A DNA stretch of 64,000 nt from an uncultured Roseateles sp. GTDB taxonomy: Bacteria > Pseudomonadota > Gammaproteobacteria > Burkholderiales > Burkholderiaceae_C. Below the pieces are notes generated by a model that did no database searches, was not told where the DNA came from, and saw only the letters and a list, made by a program, of their open reading frames with translations. Below are positions 34,147-41,723 of the stretch, in pieces (the first letter of the stretch is position 1; each line of letters begins with the position of its first letter). The stretch spans positions 1 through 64,000 of the forward strand of contig NZ_CAMFJS010000009.1 in assembly GCF_945956965.1 (NCBI RefSeq). The letters are read 5' to 3'. The translations under genes and the position numbers were made by a program.

Positions 34147-35421
34147 TTACTTCTTCACCGGCTCATCAGGCTTCTTGTCATTGCCTTCGATGTAGGGGCT
34201 CCAGGGCTTGGCCTTGACCGGGGCGGGCGTCTTCCAGACCACGTTGAACTGGCCGTCGGCCTTGATCTCGCCGATGAACACCGACTTGTGCAGATGGTGG
34301 TTCTTCTCATCCATCTTGGAGGTGATGCCCGAGGGCGCGGTGAAAGTCTGGCCGGCCATGGCGGCAATGACCTTGTCCACATCCGTGCTCTTGGCCTTCT
34401 CGACGGCCTGCTTCCACATATGGATGCCGATGTAAGTGGCTTCCATCGGGTCATTGGTCAGCGGCCGGTCCTTGTGGCCGGCAATGCCCTTGGCCTTGGC
34501 GTAGTCGCTCCACTGCTTGATGAAGGCGGTGTTGCTGGGGTTCTTCAGCGACATGAAATAGTTCCAGGCGGCCAGGTGGCCGACCAGCGGTTTGGTGTCC
34601 ACGCCGCGCAATTCTTCTTCGCCCACAGAGAAGGCCACCACCGGCACATCTTTGGCCTTCAGCCCGGCATTGCCCAGCTCTTTGTAGAAGGGCACGTTGG
34701 AGTCGCCATTGATGGTGGACACCACCGCGGTCTTGCCGCCGGCCGAGAACTTCTTGATGTCGGCGACGATGGTTTGGTAGTCGCTGTGGCCAAAAGGCGT
34801 GTACTTCTCGTCGATGTCGCTGTCCTTCACGCCCTTGGTCTTCAAGTAGGCGCGCAGGATTTTGTTGGTGGTGCGGGGGTAGACGTAGTCGGTGCCCAGC
34901 AGCACCCAGCGCTTGGCGCCGCCGCCGTCCTTGCTCATCAAATAGTCCACCGCGGGAATCGCTTGCTGATTGGGCGCGGCGCCGGTGTAGAACACGTTCT
35001 TGCTGAGTTCCTCGCCTTCGTACTGCACGGGGTAGAAGAGCAGGCCGTTCAATTCCTCCACCACCGGCAAAACGGATTTACGTGACACGCTGGTCCAGCA
35101 GCCGAAGATAACGGAGACCTTGTCCTGCGTCAGCAACTGCTTGGTCTTCTCGGCGAACAGCGGCCAGTTGGAGGCCGGGTCCACCACCACGGGTTCGAGT
35201 TGCTTGCCCAGCACACCGCCCTTGGCATTGATCTCGTCGATGGCCATCAGCACTGTGTCCTTGAGCACGGTTTCCGAGATGGCCATGGTGCCCGAGAGGC
35301 TGTGCAGCACGCCCACCTTGATGGTGTCTGCGGCTTGCGCGCCATGGGTGAGCAAGCTCAAGGCAGCCAGCGCGCTGGCGCTGGCCAAGGCTTTGAGAGT
35401 GAAGAAGCGACGGCTTTGCAT
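34147..35421 (-). CDS. urtA: Urea ABC transporter substrate-binding protein UrtA
   Basis: The 424-aa protein has a signal peptide with a twin-arginine-like start (QSRRFFTLKALASA) and cut near AQAAD, then the UrtA core: IKVGVLHSLSGTMAISE, FGCWTSVSRKSVLPVVEELNGLLFYPVQYEGEE and YVYPRTTNKILRAYL. It captures urea (or short-chain amides) in the periplasm. It is the first gene of the urtABCDE operon, with NtrC-like sites about 200 nt upstream. Confidence 0.94.
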   Translation of the reverse strand: MQSRRFFTLKALASASALAALSLLTHGAQAADTIKVGVLHSLSGTMAISETVLKDTVLMAIDEINAKGGVLGKQLEPVVVDPASNWPLFAEKTKQLLTQDKVSVIFGCWTSVSRKSVLPVVEELNGLLFYPVQYEGEELSKNVFYTGAAPNQQAIPAVDYLMSKDGGGAKRWVLLGTDYVYPRTTNKILRAYLKTKGVKDSDIDEKYTPFGHSDYQTIVADIKKFSAGGKTAVVSTINGDSNVPFYKELGNAGLKAKDVPVVAFSVGEEELRGVDTKPLVGHLAAWNYFMSLKNPSNTAFIKQWSDYAKAKGIAGHKDRPLTNDPMEATYIGIHMWKQAVEKAKSTDVDKVIAAMAGQTFTAPSGITSKMDEKNHHLHKSVFIGEIKADGQFNVVWKTPAPVKAKPWSPYIEGNDKKPDEPVKK

Positions 35422-35548
35422 GGTGAGGAACTCCGGTTGGCAAGGTTGAAAGGGCAGGGAGCTGGCTCAGTGTTTCAGTGCTTGAACGCAAAGGCCAGGA
35501 AGACAACACAAGAGAGAGAACAAGGGAACTTGAAAGAGACGAGCCCAT

Positions 35549-35563
35549 GCTAGGGCGGCCCCA
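35549..35563 (-). promoter_or_regulatory. Possible sigma-54 promoter for urtA
   Basis: Reading towards urtA, TGG-GGCCGCCC-TAGCA has GG and GC 10 nt apart, as sigma-54 promoters require, and matches about 8 of 12 consensus positions. The predicted start near 35537 would put the NtrC-like sites at about -87 and -105, a usual distance. Confidence 0.35.
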
Positions 35564-35615
35564 GGAGGAGGGATATACGGCGGATGGCGTATGCGGGCGC
35601 TGCGGTGCGCTGAAC

Positions 35616-35650
35616 TGCACATTGAGGGCTCACTGCACAAGACCTGTGAA
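35616..35650. promoter_or_regulatory. Tandem NtrC-like binding sites between urtA and the sRNA
   Basis: TGCAC-N7-GTGAA (35634-35650) matches the 5-7-5 NtrC palindrome (TGCAC-N7-GTGCA) with one mismatch. An adjacent TGCAC-N7-GCTCA (35616-35632) is a weaker second site. Their position serves the divergent urtA and small RNA promoters. Confidence 0.5.
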
Positions 35651-35804
35651 TCAAAGTCAAAGAAGTGCGTCAACTGGAAGGCTCGCCCCGTCTTGCGCTT
35701 GGGCTCGTGGCCTGGGCGGCAGTGGCCGGCGCCTCTTCCTGCAGCCACCTCGTCGCCGCCATGGCTGTGCAAATTCGGTCCTAAATCGCCGGACCATGCA
35801 AAGC

Positions 35805-35820
35805 TGGCACGGAAGCTGCT
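35805..35820 (+). promoter_or_regulatory. Sigma-54 promoter
   Basis: TGGCACGGAAGCTGCT matches the consensus TGGCACG-N4-TTGCW at 11 of 12 defined positions with exact -24/-12 spacing. It points away from urtA into a short region that ends in a strong terminator and has no open frame. The predicted start is about 35831. Confidence 0.8.
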
Positions 35821-35830
35821 AAAGCTAAGT

Positions 35831-35902
35831 ATCTTCAGTTGTCTCCTCCACCGCCTCTGGGTGGACTTCAGGCCTCGGTCCACAAGACCGGGGCCTTTTT
35901 TT
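35831..35902 (+). ncRNA. Candidate sigma-54-dependent small RNA
   Basis: The segment between a near-consensus sigma-54 promoter and a rho-independent terminator is 70-75 nt with no ATG-led frame of use. It contains CUCCUCC, complementary to a Shine-Dalgarno core, at the edge of a stem (TCCACC/GGTGGA, 35847-35865). A competing stem pairs GTGGAC (35861-35866) with GTCCAC (35878-35883), so two folds exclude each other. The position next to urtA and NtrC-like sites suggests a nitrogen-regulated RNA, analogous in logic to NalA of pseudomonads. No known RNA family is recognised. Confidence 0.6.
35871..35902 (+). terminator. Rho-independent terminator of the candidate sRNA
   Basis: A 10-bp stem GGCCTCGGTC/GACCGGGGCC with a 5-nt loop is followed by seven T residues. 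The following 36171-35903 stretch (about 270 nt) contains repeat copy 2 and the ppk2 promoter region, but no gene. Confidence 0.9.
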
Positions 35903-35998
35903 GTCTTTTTTCGGCTGTCGTCGCTGCGAGGCGGGTGCGTCAAGGGGCGTGGCGCTGCAAAGTAGTGCGGGCCGTGCACCGAAGCGATGCCTGCTGCA

Positions 35999-36014
35999 GG
36001 CAAGACCTGACCCC
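35999..36014 (+). repeat. GGCAAGACCTGACCCC dispersed repeat copy 2
   Basis: This exact 16-mer is shared with 63065-63080 and, reversed, 41899-41914; the first 15 bases are at 27882-27896. Here it is intergenic, upstream of ppk2. Confidence 0.55.
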
Positions 36015-36171
36015 TGCGTGCTCGTCAGGTGGGCGGGTCCGGAAAAAAGTTGACGAAATTTCAGCTCAATCGGCAGGGGGCGGTGCGGAATGCGGGCAGA
36101 GGCCAGCGTGCTTGAGCTTCGTCAAGGCGCGCCGGGCCGGATGGTGAGAATGTGACAAGATTGTTAAATCC

Positions 36172-37422
36172 ATGCCAACCAAGAAAGTCTTGCGCATCAT
36201 GAGCACCACCAGCCCACGCCCCGAACGCAATGCCAAGAAGCCTGCCGCCAAGCGCGGCGCTGCGAAGTCTGCCGCTGCCACGGCAGCTCCTGTTGCCTCA
36301 GCCGCCAAGCCTCGGCGCAGCCGCAGTGGCGACACGGCGGGCAGCCTGGATCAGTCTCGCATTGCGCGCCAGGTGGTGAAGGAGTCGGTGGCCAAGGCGC
36401 AGGCGCGCGAGCTGGAGGCCTTGAAGGACATCATGCAAAGCAGCGGGCCTGAGGCCTTGGCCAGCTCGGTGCGTGCGGTGGTGGCTGGTGCGTCCAAAGA
36501 TGATGCCGAGGCTTTGCGCCAAGCTTTGCTGAGCGAGCTCAACGGCAGCCTGGCGACGGAGCCGGGCGCGGGTTTTGCCGGCAATCCGGATGAGGAGTTG
36601 TCGGCCCAGTGGCGCAGCGGCGCCTACCCCTACAAAAACCTGATGTCGCGGCGCAGCTATGAGAAGGAAAAGTATCGCCTGCAAGTCGAGCTGCTGAAGC
36701 TGCAGGCCTGGGTCAAGGCCACTGGCGCCAAGGTGCTGATCTTGTTCGAGGGCCGCGACGCGGCGGGCAAGGGCGGCACCATCAAGCGCTTCATGGAGCA
36801 TTTGAATCCACGCGGCGCCCGTGTGGTGGCGCTGGAAAAGCCCAGCGATGTGGAACGCGGCCAGTGGTACTTCCAGCGCTATGTGCAGCACCTGCCCACC
36901 GCGGGCGAGATCGTCATGTTCGACCGCAGCTGGTACAACCGCGCCGGCGTGGAGCGGGTGATGGGATTTTGCAGCAATGACGAGTATGTGGAGTTCATGC
37001 GCCAGGCGCCTGAGTTCGAGCGTAATCTGGTGCGCTCGGGCATGCATGTGATCAAGTTCTGGTTCTCGGTCAGCCGCGCCGAGCAGCGCCGCCGCTTCAA
37101 GGAACGTGAGGCGCATCCGCTCAAGCAGTGGAAGCTCTCGCCCATCGACAAGGCCTCGCTGGATAAATGGGAAACCTATACCAAGGCCAAGGAAGCGATG
37201 TTCTTCCACACCGATATTGCCGAGGCGCCTTGGACCGTCGTTAAGTCCGACTGCAAAAAGCGCGCGCGCCTCAACGCCATGCGCTATGTGTTGCATCAGC
37301 TGCCGTACAACAACAAGGCGCTGGACAAGGTCGGCCAGCTCGACCCCTTGCTGGTGGGCCGCGCCAATGTCGTTTACGAACGCGGCGAAGCGCAGGGCCG
37401 CAGCATTCAAGACCCCCTCTGA
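36172..37422 (+). CDS. ppk2: Polyphosphate kinase 2
   Basis: The 416-aa protein has a basic, Ala/Lys-rich tail of about 60 residues, a helical region, then the PPK2 kinase domain: Walker A FEGRDAAGKGGTIKR near residue 196, lid LEKPSDVERGQWYFQRYV and Walker B FDRSWYNRAGVERVMGF. It transfers phosphate between polyphosphate and nucleotides (class I-like single domain). The start could also be ATG 36199; neither has a strong ribosome site. Confidence 0.9.
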   Translation: MPTKKVLRIMSTTSPRPERNAKKPAAKRGAAKSAAATAAPVASAAKPRRSRSGDTAGSLDQSRIARQVVKESVAKAQARELEALKDIMQSSGPEALASSVRAVVAGASKDDAEALRQALLSELNGSLATEPGAGFAGNPDEELSAQWRSGAYPYKNLMSRRSYEKEKYRLQVELLKLQAWVKATGAKVLILFEGRDAAGKGGTIKRFMEHLNPRGARVVALEKPSDVERGQWYFQRYVQHLPTAGEIVMFDRSWYNRAGVERVMGFCSNDEYVEFMRQAPEFERNLVRSGMHVIKFWFSVSRAEQRRRFKEREAHPLKQWKLSPIDKASLDKWETYTKAKEAMFFHTDIAEAPWTVVKSDCKKRARLNAMRYVLHQLPYNNKALDKVGQLDPLLVGRANVVYERGEAQGRSIQDPL

Positions 37423-37552
37423 ACCCGGGCTCAAGCGGGCCGGCCGTGCAGTAGCCGGTCGGCTGGGCCTAGCCACTTTCGGCTGTCAGGGGCTAAGTCG
37501 CTGCGAGGCAGGGCACAATCCGCTGCCCTAGCAAGCGAGGTGGTGGTGGTTG

Positions 37553-38200
37553 ATGATGAATAGCGCGGTGATTGACCATTACGGCCAGTTCTTGCGGCAT
37601 GGCATCGAGTTTGCCGCCACCCTGGCCTTTGCCACCTCTGGCGTCTTGGCCGGTGCGCGCAAGCATCTGGACCCGGTGGGCGTTTGCGTGGTGGCTTTTC
37701 TGGCTGCGTTTGGCGGCGGCACCTTGCGCGACCTGCTGCTGGATCGGCGGCCGTTTTACTGGGTTGAAAGCGTCAACGTCGTCTGGCTGATCTTCGCCAT
37801 CAGCATGGGCGCGGTGCTGTTCATGCGGGCGCGCCACTTCGAGCCCACGCGGCGCCTGATCCAGATCCCCGACGCGCTGGGCCTTGGCCTGTTCGTGGCG
37901 GTGGGTGTGGACGCCGCGCAGGCCGTGGGCATGCCGGCCTTGGTGGCCGTGCTGATGGGCGTGATTACCGGCGTGTTCGGCGGCGTGCTGCGGGACATCG
38001 TCTGCAATGAGATCCCCCAGGCCTTCAGCGATCACCAGCCCTATGCCATTCTGGGTTTTCTGGGCGGCTGGCTTTACCTCTTGCTGGAGCATTTGCACGC
38101 CCCTGACTGGCTGAGCCTGTTTGCCTGCATTGCCTTCACAGCCGGGGTACGCTTCTTGGCGATTTGGCGCAACTGGCGGCTGCCCGGCTGGCGCAGTTGA
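37553..38200 (+). CDS. TRIC/UPF0126-family membrane protein
   Basis: The protein of about 215 aa has two repeated UPF0126 units, each with a glycine-rich turn before RD: AFGGGTLRDLLLDRRPFYW and VFGGVLRDIVCNEIPQAF. Family members are trimeric K+/glycine-type channels of the inner membrane. The start is one of two adjacent ATGs (37553, 37556) after AAGCGAGGTGG. Confidence 0.85.
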   Translation: MMNSAVIDHYGQFLRHGIEFAATLAFATSGVLAGARKHLDPVGVCVVAFLAAFGGGTLRDLLLDRRPFYWVESVNVVWLIFAISMGAVLFMRARHFEPTRRLIQIPDALGLGLFVAVGVDAAQAVGMPALVAVLMGVITGVFGGVLRDIVCNEIPQAFSDHQPYAILGFLGGWLYLLLEHLHAPDWLSLFACIAFTAGVRFLAIWRNWRLPGWRS

Positions 38201-38208
38201 GGGCTGAC

Positions 38209-38586
38209 TCAGCCTCCGTTGGCCGCTTCAGTCAGGCTGGTTTGGCCGCCAAATTCCTCATAGGCTGAGAGTGCCTCCGCCGCGTACATCAGCGAGGGGC
38301 CGCCGCCCATATAGATCGCCATGCCCAAGGTTTCTTCCAACTCGGCACGGCTGGTGCCCAGCTTGACCAAAGCCTGGGCGTGAAAGCCCACGCAGGCGTC
38401 GCAACGCGCGCCCACGGCCAGAGCCATGGCGATCAACTCCTTGGTCTTCTTGTCCAGCGCGCCTTCGGCCGTGGCGGCCTGGGCCAGGGCCGAAAAGGCG
38501 CGGGTGGTTTGGGGGATATCAGCGCGCAGCTTGGCCAGTGAGGCGGAGACGCTGCGGGTGATGTCTTGGTAGCTCTTGCTGCTCAT
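38209..38586 (-). CDS. Carboxymuconolactone decarboxylase/AhpD-like protein
   Basis: The 125-aa protein has the AhpD-type redox motif RCDACVGFHAQALVKLG (CxxC followed by His) and GMAIYMGGGPSLMYAAEAL. Such proteins are alkylhydroperoxidase-like antioxidants. It is divergent from the rhodanese gene with a nested palindrome between them. Confidence 0.88.
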   Translation of the reverse strand: MSSKSYQDITRSVSASLAKLRADIPQTTRAFSALAQAATAEGALDKKTKELIAMALAVGARCDACVGFHAQALVKLGTSRAELEETLGMAIYMGGGPSLMYAAEALSAYEEFGGQTSLTEAANGG

Positions 38587-38649
38587 GCGAATCTCCTGCG
38601 GGTGGGTGGGGCAATGGTTTGACTATGCGCCGGAGCTGCGCCAAGCCAT

Positions 38650-38690
38650 TTGCGTAACATCAATATTTGCGCAATAATGCAAATACGCAA
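38650..38690. promoter_or_regulatory. Nested palindrome between ahpD-like and rhodanese genes
   Basis: Outer arms TTGCGT (38650-38655) and ACGCAA (38685-38690) enclose inner arms ATTTGC (38665-38670) and GCAAAT (38679-38684), with a further GCGCAA inside. The repeated TTGCG core on both strands in an A+T-rich patch is typical of a multi-site operator. It could serve both divergent genes; no regulator gene is adjacent. Confidence 0.55.
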
Positions 38691-38761
38691 GTAATCGGCC
38701 GCCGCGCAGTTTGGTGGCGCCAGGCTTGCCCTTCAACCCAGCCAAGAAATTGAGGACCGAT

Positions 38762-39097
38762 ATGTCAAATAGCTCTCTTCATCTGAGCCCTGTGGAGGCC
38801 CTGCAGGCTTTGCAGACCGGTGCCTGCTGGCTGGTCGATGTGCGCGAAGGCCATGAAGTGGCCCGCTTGGCTTACGACCACCCGCGTGTGATCTGCCTGC
38901 CCTTGAGCCAACTCGGCCAAGCCCTGGGGCAACTGCCGCAAGACGCCGAGCTGATCATGGCCTGCGCCGCCGGTGGCCGCAGCCAGCAGGCCATGCAGTT
39001 TCTTCTGCAAAACGGCCGCGCCGATGTGCGCAATATGAGTGGCGGCATGGGCGCGTGGATGGCGCATGGGCTGCCGGTCAAGTCGGGCGTGGTTTGA
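38762..39097 (+). CDS. Rhodanese-like protein
   Basis: I start at ATG 38762 (GAGGA 6 nt upstream); a GTG-type earlier start adds 17 doubtful residues. The 111-aa single rhodanese domain has WLVDVREGHEVA and the active-site loop ACAAGGRSQQA with the persulfide cysteine, ending MSGGMGAWMAHGLPV. It moves sulfane sulfur to an acceptor such as cyanide or a thiol. Confidence 0.88.
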   Translation: MSNSSLHLSPVEALQALQTGACWLVDVREGHEVARLAYDHPRVICLPLSQLGQALGQLPQDAELIMACAAGGRSQQAMQFLLQNGRADVRNMSGGMGAWMAHGLPVKSGVV

Positions 39098-39322
39098 GTT
39101 TCTGGACTCAAGCCCATGCTGAAGCGGTGCTTGTTGAATGGGCTGCGGGCCACTGAGTCGGGCAGCGCCTGCGGCTGGTCAATTTGCACTCTTGTGGGGT
39201 GGAAATCGACAGTATTGAGCAGCTCCCGCAGCATCGCCGTTGCGGTGCGGCATGGCGGCATCTAGTTTGAACACAGGGCCATCAGTCGGTGGCCCGAATT
39301 GACTCAGACAAGGATGCCCATC

Positions 39323-39796
39323 ATGAACTCAATCGCATTGCGCGCGCCCAGCGCCGCACTGATCCTGGCGCTGTCCGCACTGACCCCTGCGCTCGCCCAA
39401 AACCGCCTGCCCGCTGTGGAGGTTGAAAGCACCCGCAACACACCGCTGCGCTACGACGTCAACAGCGTCTGCCCGACGATGGGTGAGCAGTTGCAGGAGT
39501 CCCTGGCCTACAGCGTTCGCTACCTCGACCAAGCCGGTGAGATGCGTGTCGAGTTCGACCTGCAAGGCCAGGTACCCGATAAGGTCAGCGCCACGGGCGG
39601 CCCCATGGACTTGCGCGCTCCGGTGCGCCGCGCCGTCCGCTGGTTGCATTGCAGCAATGGCCCCGCCAACAAGCAGCGTTATGCCTTTCTGGTGATCTTC
39701 AAGCCCGATGACGGCAGCGGCACCAGCGACGGGGCCAATCGCCAAGCCCAGGCAGTGACGATTCAACCTTTGCAGGTGCTGGCGCTGAAGGACTGA
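39323..39796 (+). CDS. Secreted protein with TonB-C-like fold, unknown function
   Basis: I start at ATG 39323 (AAGGA 9 nt upstream); ATG 39314 is possible. The 157-aa product has a signal peptide cut near ALAQ and a domain (MRVEFDLQGQVPDKVSATGGPMDLRAPVRRAVRWLHC) resembling the C-terminal fold of TonB, with two cysteines that could pair. The role is unknown. A small GGGCCA/TGGCCC hairpin (39276-39295) precedes it. Confidence 0.6.
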   Translation: MNSIALRAPSAALILALSALTPALAQNRLPAVEVESTRNTPLRYDVNSVCPTMGEQLQESLAYSVRYLDQAGEMRVEFDLQGQVPDKVSATGGPMDLRAPVRRAVRWLHCSNGPANKQRYAFLVIFKPDDGSGTSDGANRQAQAVTIQPLQVLALKD

Positions 39797-39883
39797 GGCG
39801 CCGCCCATGCCCGCCGGGGTTTGTGTCGGCTGAGCTGAGCCACCACCAGAAGCGAAAGCAAGACAAGCCAAGCAAAAAGGAAT

Positions 39884-39906
39884 GCGGCCCCAAGGGGCCG
39901 CGTTTT
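39884..39906 (+). terminator. Rho-independent terminator
   Basis: GCGGCCCC-AA-GGGGCCGC is followed by GTTTTC; the A-run upstream lets it work for both strands. It separates the secreted protein gene from the convergent LuxR-type gene. Confidence 0.88.
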
Positions 39907-39941
39907 CATTGCCGAACGAGAAGAGTTGAAGGCCAAGGCCA

Positions 39942-40559
39942 TCAGTGCTGCAAGGGCGTGGCGCTGCCCAGCCAGCGCAGCAATTGCATCAGGGAGCTGG
40001 CCTGGGTTTTGTCCAGCAGATGTCGCACATGGGTGCGCAGGGTGCTGACTTGTACGCCTAGCTGACGAGCCACCGCCTCCACCGCCATGCCGTCGGCCAA
40101 GAGCATCAGCACATAGCGCTCCGCATTGCTGAGCCGACATTCGCGACACAAGGCCTCGATGCGCGCATCATGCGAGAGTTCGGGCTGATCGATCTGCAGC
40201 GTCAGCAGCAGGCATTCATTTGGCCATTCGGTGGCGCGCGCCATATCGCTGCTGAGCGGCGCGACCTGCAACCAGCCGGTTTGCAGGCCAGGCTTGAACC
40301 ACAGTGCGGCGCGTGCGGTGGCGCCGTGCGCAGCCTGGTGCAAATGCTGTTCGATGGCCGCGGCCTCCAGCTGACCCAGCTGCATCAGATGCTGGGCTCT
40401 TTGCACGGCCAGACCTTCATTGCAAATGCGCTCGGCCGCGAAATTGCAAAACAGCAAAAGGCGGTCACGCCGCAGCACCAGCAGGGGCTGGGGCAGAGCG
40501 CGCAGCACTTGAACGCTGCGATTGAAAGAAGTGTTGGCTTGATCACTGAGGCACAGCAT
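39942..40559 (-). CDS. LuxR-type transcriptional regulator (orphan)
   Basis: I start at 40559, with GGGAG upstream; the frame remains open to 40655. The 205-aa product has an N-terminal PAS-like part (LPQPLLVLRRDRLLLFCNFAAE) and a C-terminal LuxR/GerE helix-turn-helix (LSNAERYVLMLLADGMAVEAVARQLGVQVSTLRTHVRHLLDKTQA). No receiver aspartate is evident. It lies next to the sensor kinase/regulator pair and may belong to the same control circuit. Confidence 0.82.
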   Translation of the reverse strand: MLCLSDQANTSFNRSVQVLRALPQPLLVLRRDRLLLFCNFAAERICNEGLAVQRAQHLMQLGQLEAAAIEQHLHQAAHGATARAALWFKPGLQTGWLQVAPLSSDMARATEWPNECLLLTLQIDQPELSHDARIEALCRECRLSNAERYVLMLLADGMAVEAVARQLGVQVSTLRTHVRHLLDKTQASSLMQLLRWLGSATPLQH

Positions 40560-40754
40560 GATGAGGCTCCCTGTTGTGTGAAACAGGGCGCCAGTCTGCG
40601 TGCCCTCGGGGGGTGGCGACCATTGGCCAGATGGGCGATCCTGCCGGGCTTGCAAGCCTGTCTTGCCAAGCTCAGCGCCGTCCGGCCCATCCCTTTGGCC
40701 TAGCCTTTTGGGTGAACCTGATCGTTTCGTCTCGATCCAAGTTCCTCTGCCGCC

Positions 40755-41723
40755 CTACACCTCCCAGCGCGGATGCAAGGCCCGCAACTGCGTCAACGCC
40801 ATGCCGGCCGCCGCAGTGCGGGTTTCAACGCCCAGCTTGGCGAAGACCCGCTCAAGATGCTTCTTCACCGTGGCCGGGCTGCTGCCCACAATATCGGCGA
40901 TGTCGCGGTTGATTTTTCCCTTGATCACCCAGTACAGCACCTCGGCCTCGCGGGCGGTGAGTTTGAAGCTCAGGGCCATGGATTCGATCAGGGCGGCGTC
41001 GGAGCTTTCGCGCATCACGATCAGCCAGTCATCGGCCTCATCGGCTTCGCTTTCTTGCGCGGCCAATTGGCGATGCAGGCTGAAAGCCAGGCGGCGTGCG
41101 CCCAGCTCGGCCACCAGGCGCGGCGGCTCGATCTGGCGTTCGCGGGCATCAGCCACATGGCGGCGCAGCCAGTCCAGCACGGGCGTTGGGGTTTGCGGGG
41201 CCTGTGTGCCGTAATAGGTCTGCAGCAGCTCGCGGGCCAGCGGCGTTTGCCACATCAGCCGGCCATCGCTGGCGCGCACCGTGATGCTGGCGTGGCCAAA
41301 GGCGTCCAGGGCCTGGCGGCTTTGCTGGGCCTGGCGGGCGCCTTGCATATGCACTTGCATGCGCGCCAGCACCTCCTTGGGCTTGATCGGCTTGGTGACG
41401 TAGTCCACCCCGCCGGCGGCCAGCGCGGCCACCAGATGCTCGGTCTCGGTCAGGCCGGTCATGAAGATGATGGGGATGTGGGCGGTGGCGGGTGCGGCCT
41501 TGAGGCGACGCGCCACCTCGAAGCCGTCCATGCCCGGCATCATCGCGTCGAGCAGCACGATCTCGGGTTGGGCCTGGGCCGCGCGCTGCAGGGCTGCCTC
41601 GCCGCTCAAGGCCACCAGCACGGTGTAGCCGGATTCATCCAGCGCGTCATGCAGCACGCTGAGGTTGTCGGGCATATCGTCAACGATCAGCACCACGGCG
41701 CTGCCTTGGGTGTCAATGCGCAT
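40755..41723 (-). CDS. Response regulator, REC plus LuxR-type HTH
   Basis: I start at 41723, which overlaps the kinase stop by 11 nt; the open frame further upstream lies inside the kinase gene. The 322-aa product has a receiver domain (VLIVDDMPDN, phospho-Asp in VLLDAMMPGMDGFE, the Lys in YVTKPIKP), a middle region of about 100 residues, and a LuxR HTH (LTAREAEVLYWVIKGKINRDIADIVGSSPATVKKHLERVFAKLG). It is the cognate partner of the kinase at 41713-45108 and a candidate activator of the divergent urease operon. Confidence 0.9.
   Translation of the reverse strand: MRIDTQGSAVVLIVDDMPDNLSVLHDALDESGYTVLVALSGEAALQRAAQAQPEIVLLDAMMPGMDGFEVARRLKAAPATAHIPIIFMTGLTETEHLVAALAAGGVDYVTKPIKPKEVLARMQVHMQGARQAQQSRQALDAFGHASITVRASDGRLMWQTPLARELLQTYYGTQAPQTPTPVLDWLRRHVADARERQIEPPRLVAELGARRLAFSLHRQLAAQESEADEADDWLIVMRESSDAALIESMALSFKLTAREAEVLYWVIKGKINRDIADIVGSSPATVKKHLERVFAKLGVETRTAAAGMALTQLRALHPRWEV

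Noticed and set aside
35780-35815. Sigma-54 promoter pointing towards urtA overlapping the sRNA promoter
   Set aside because: The reverse reading has GG and GC at the wrong distance (9 nt) or CG in place of GG, so it does not fit.
36001-36171. Additional small ORF before ppk2
   Set aside because: No ribosome site or protein features; frames are short and uninformative.
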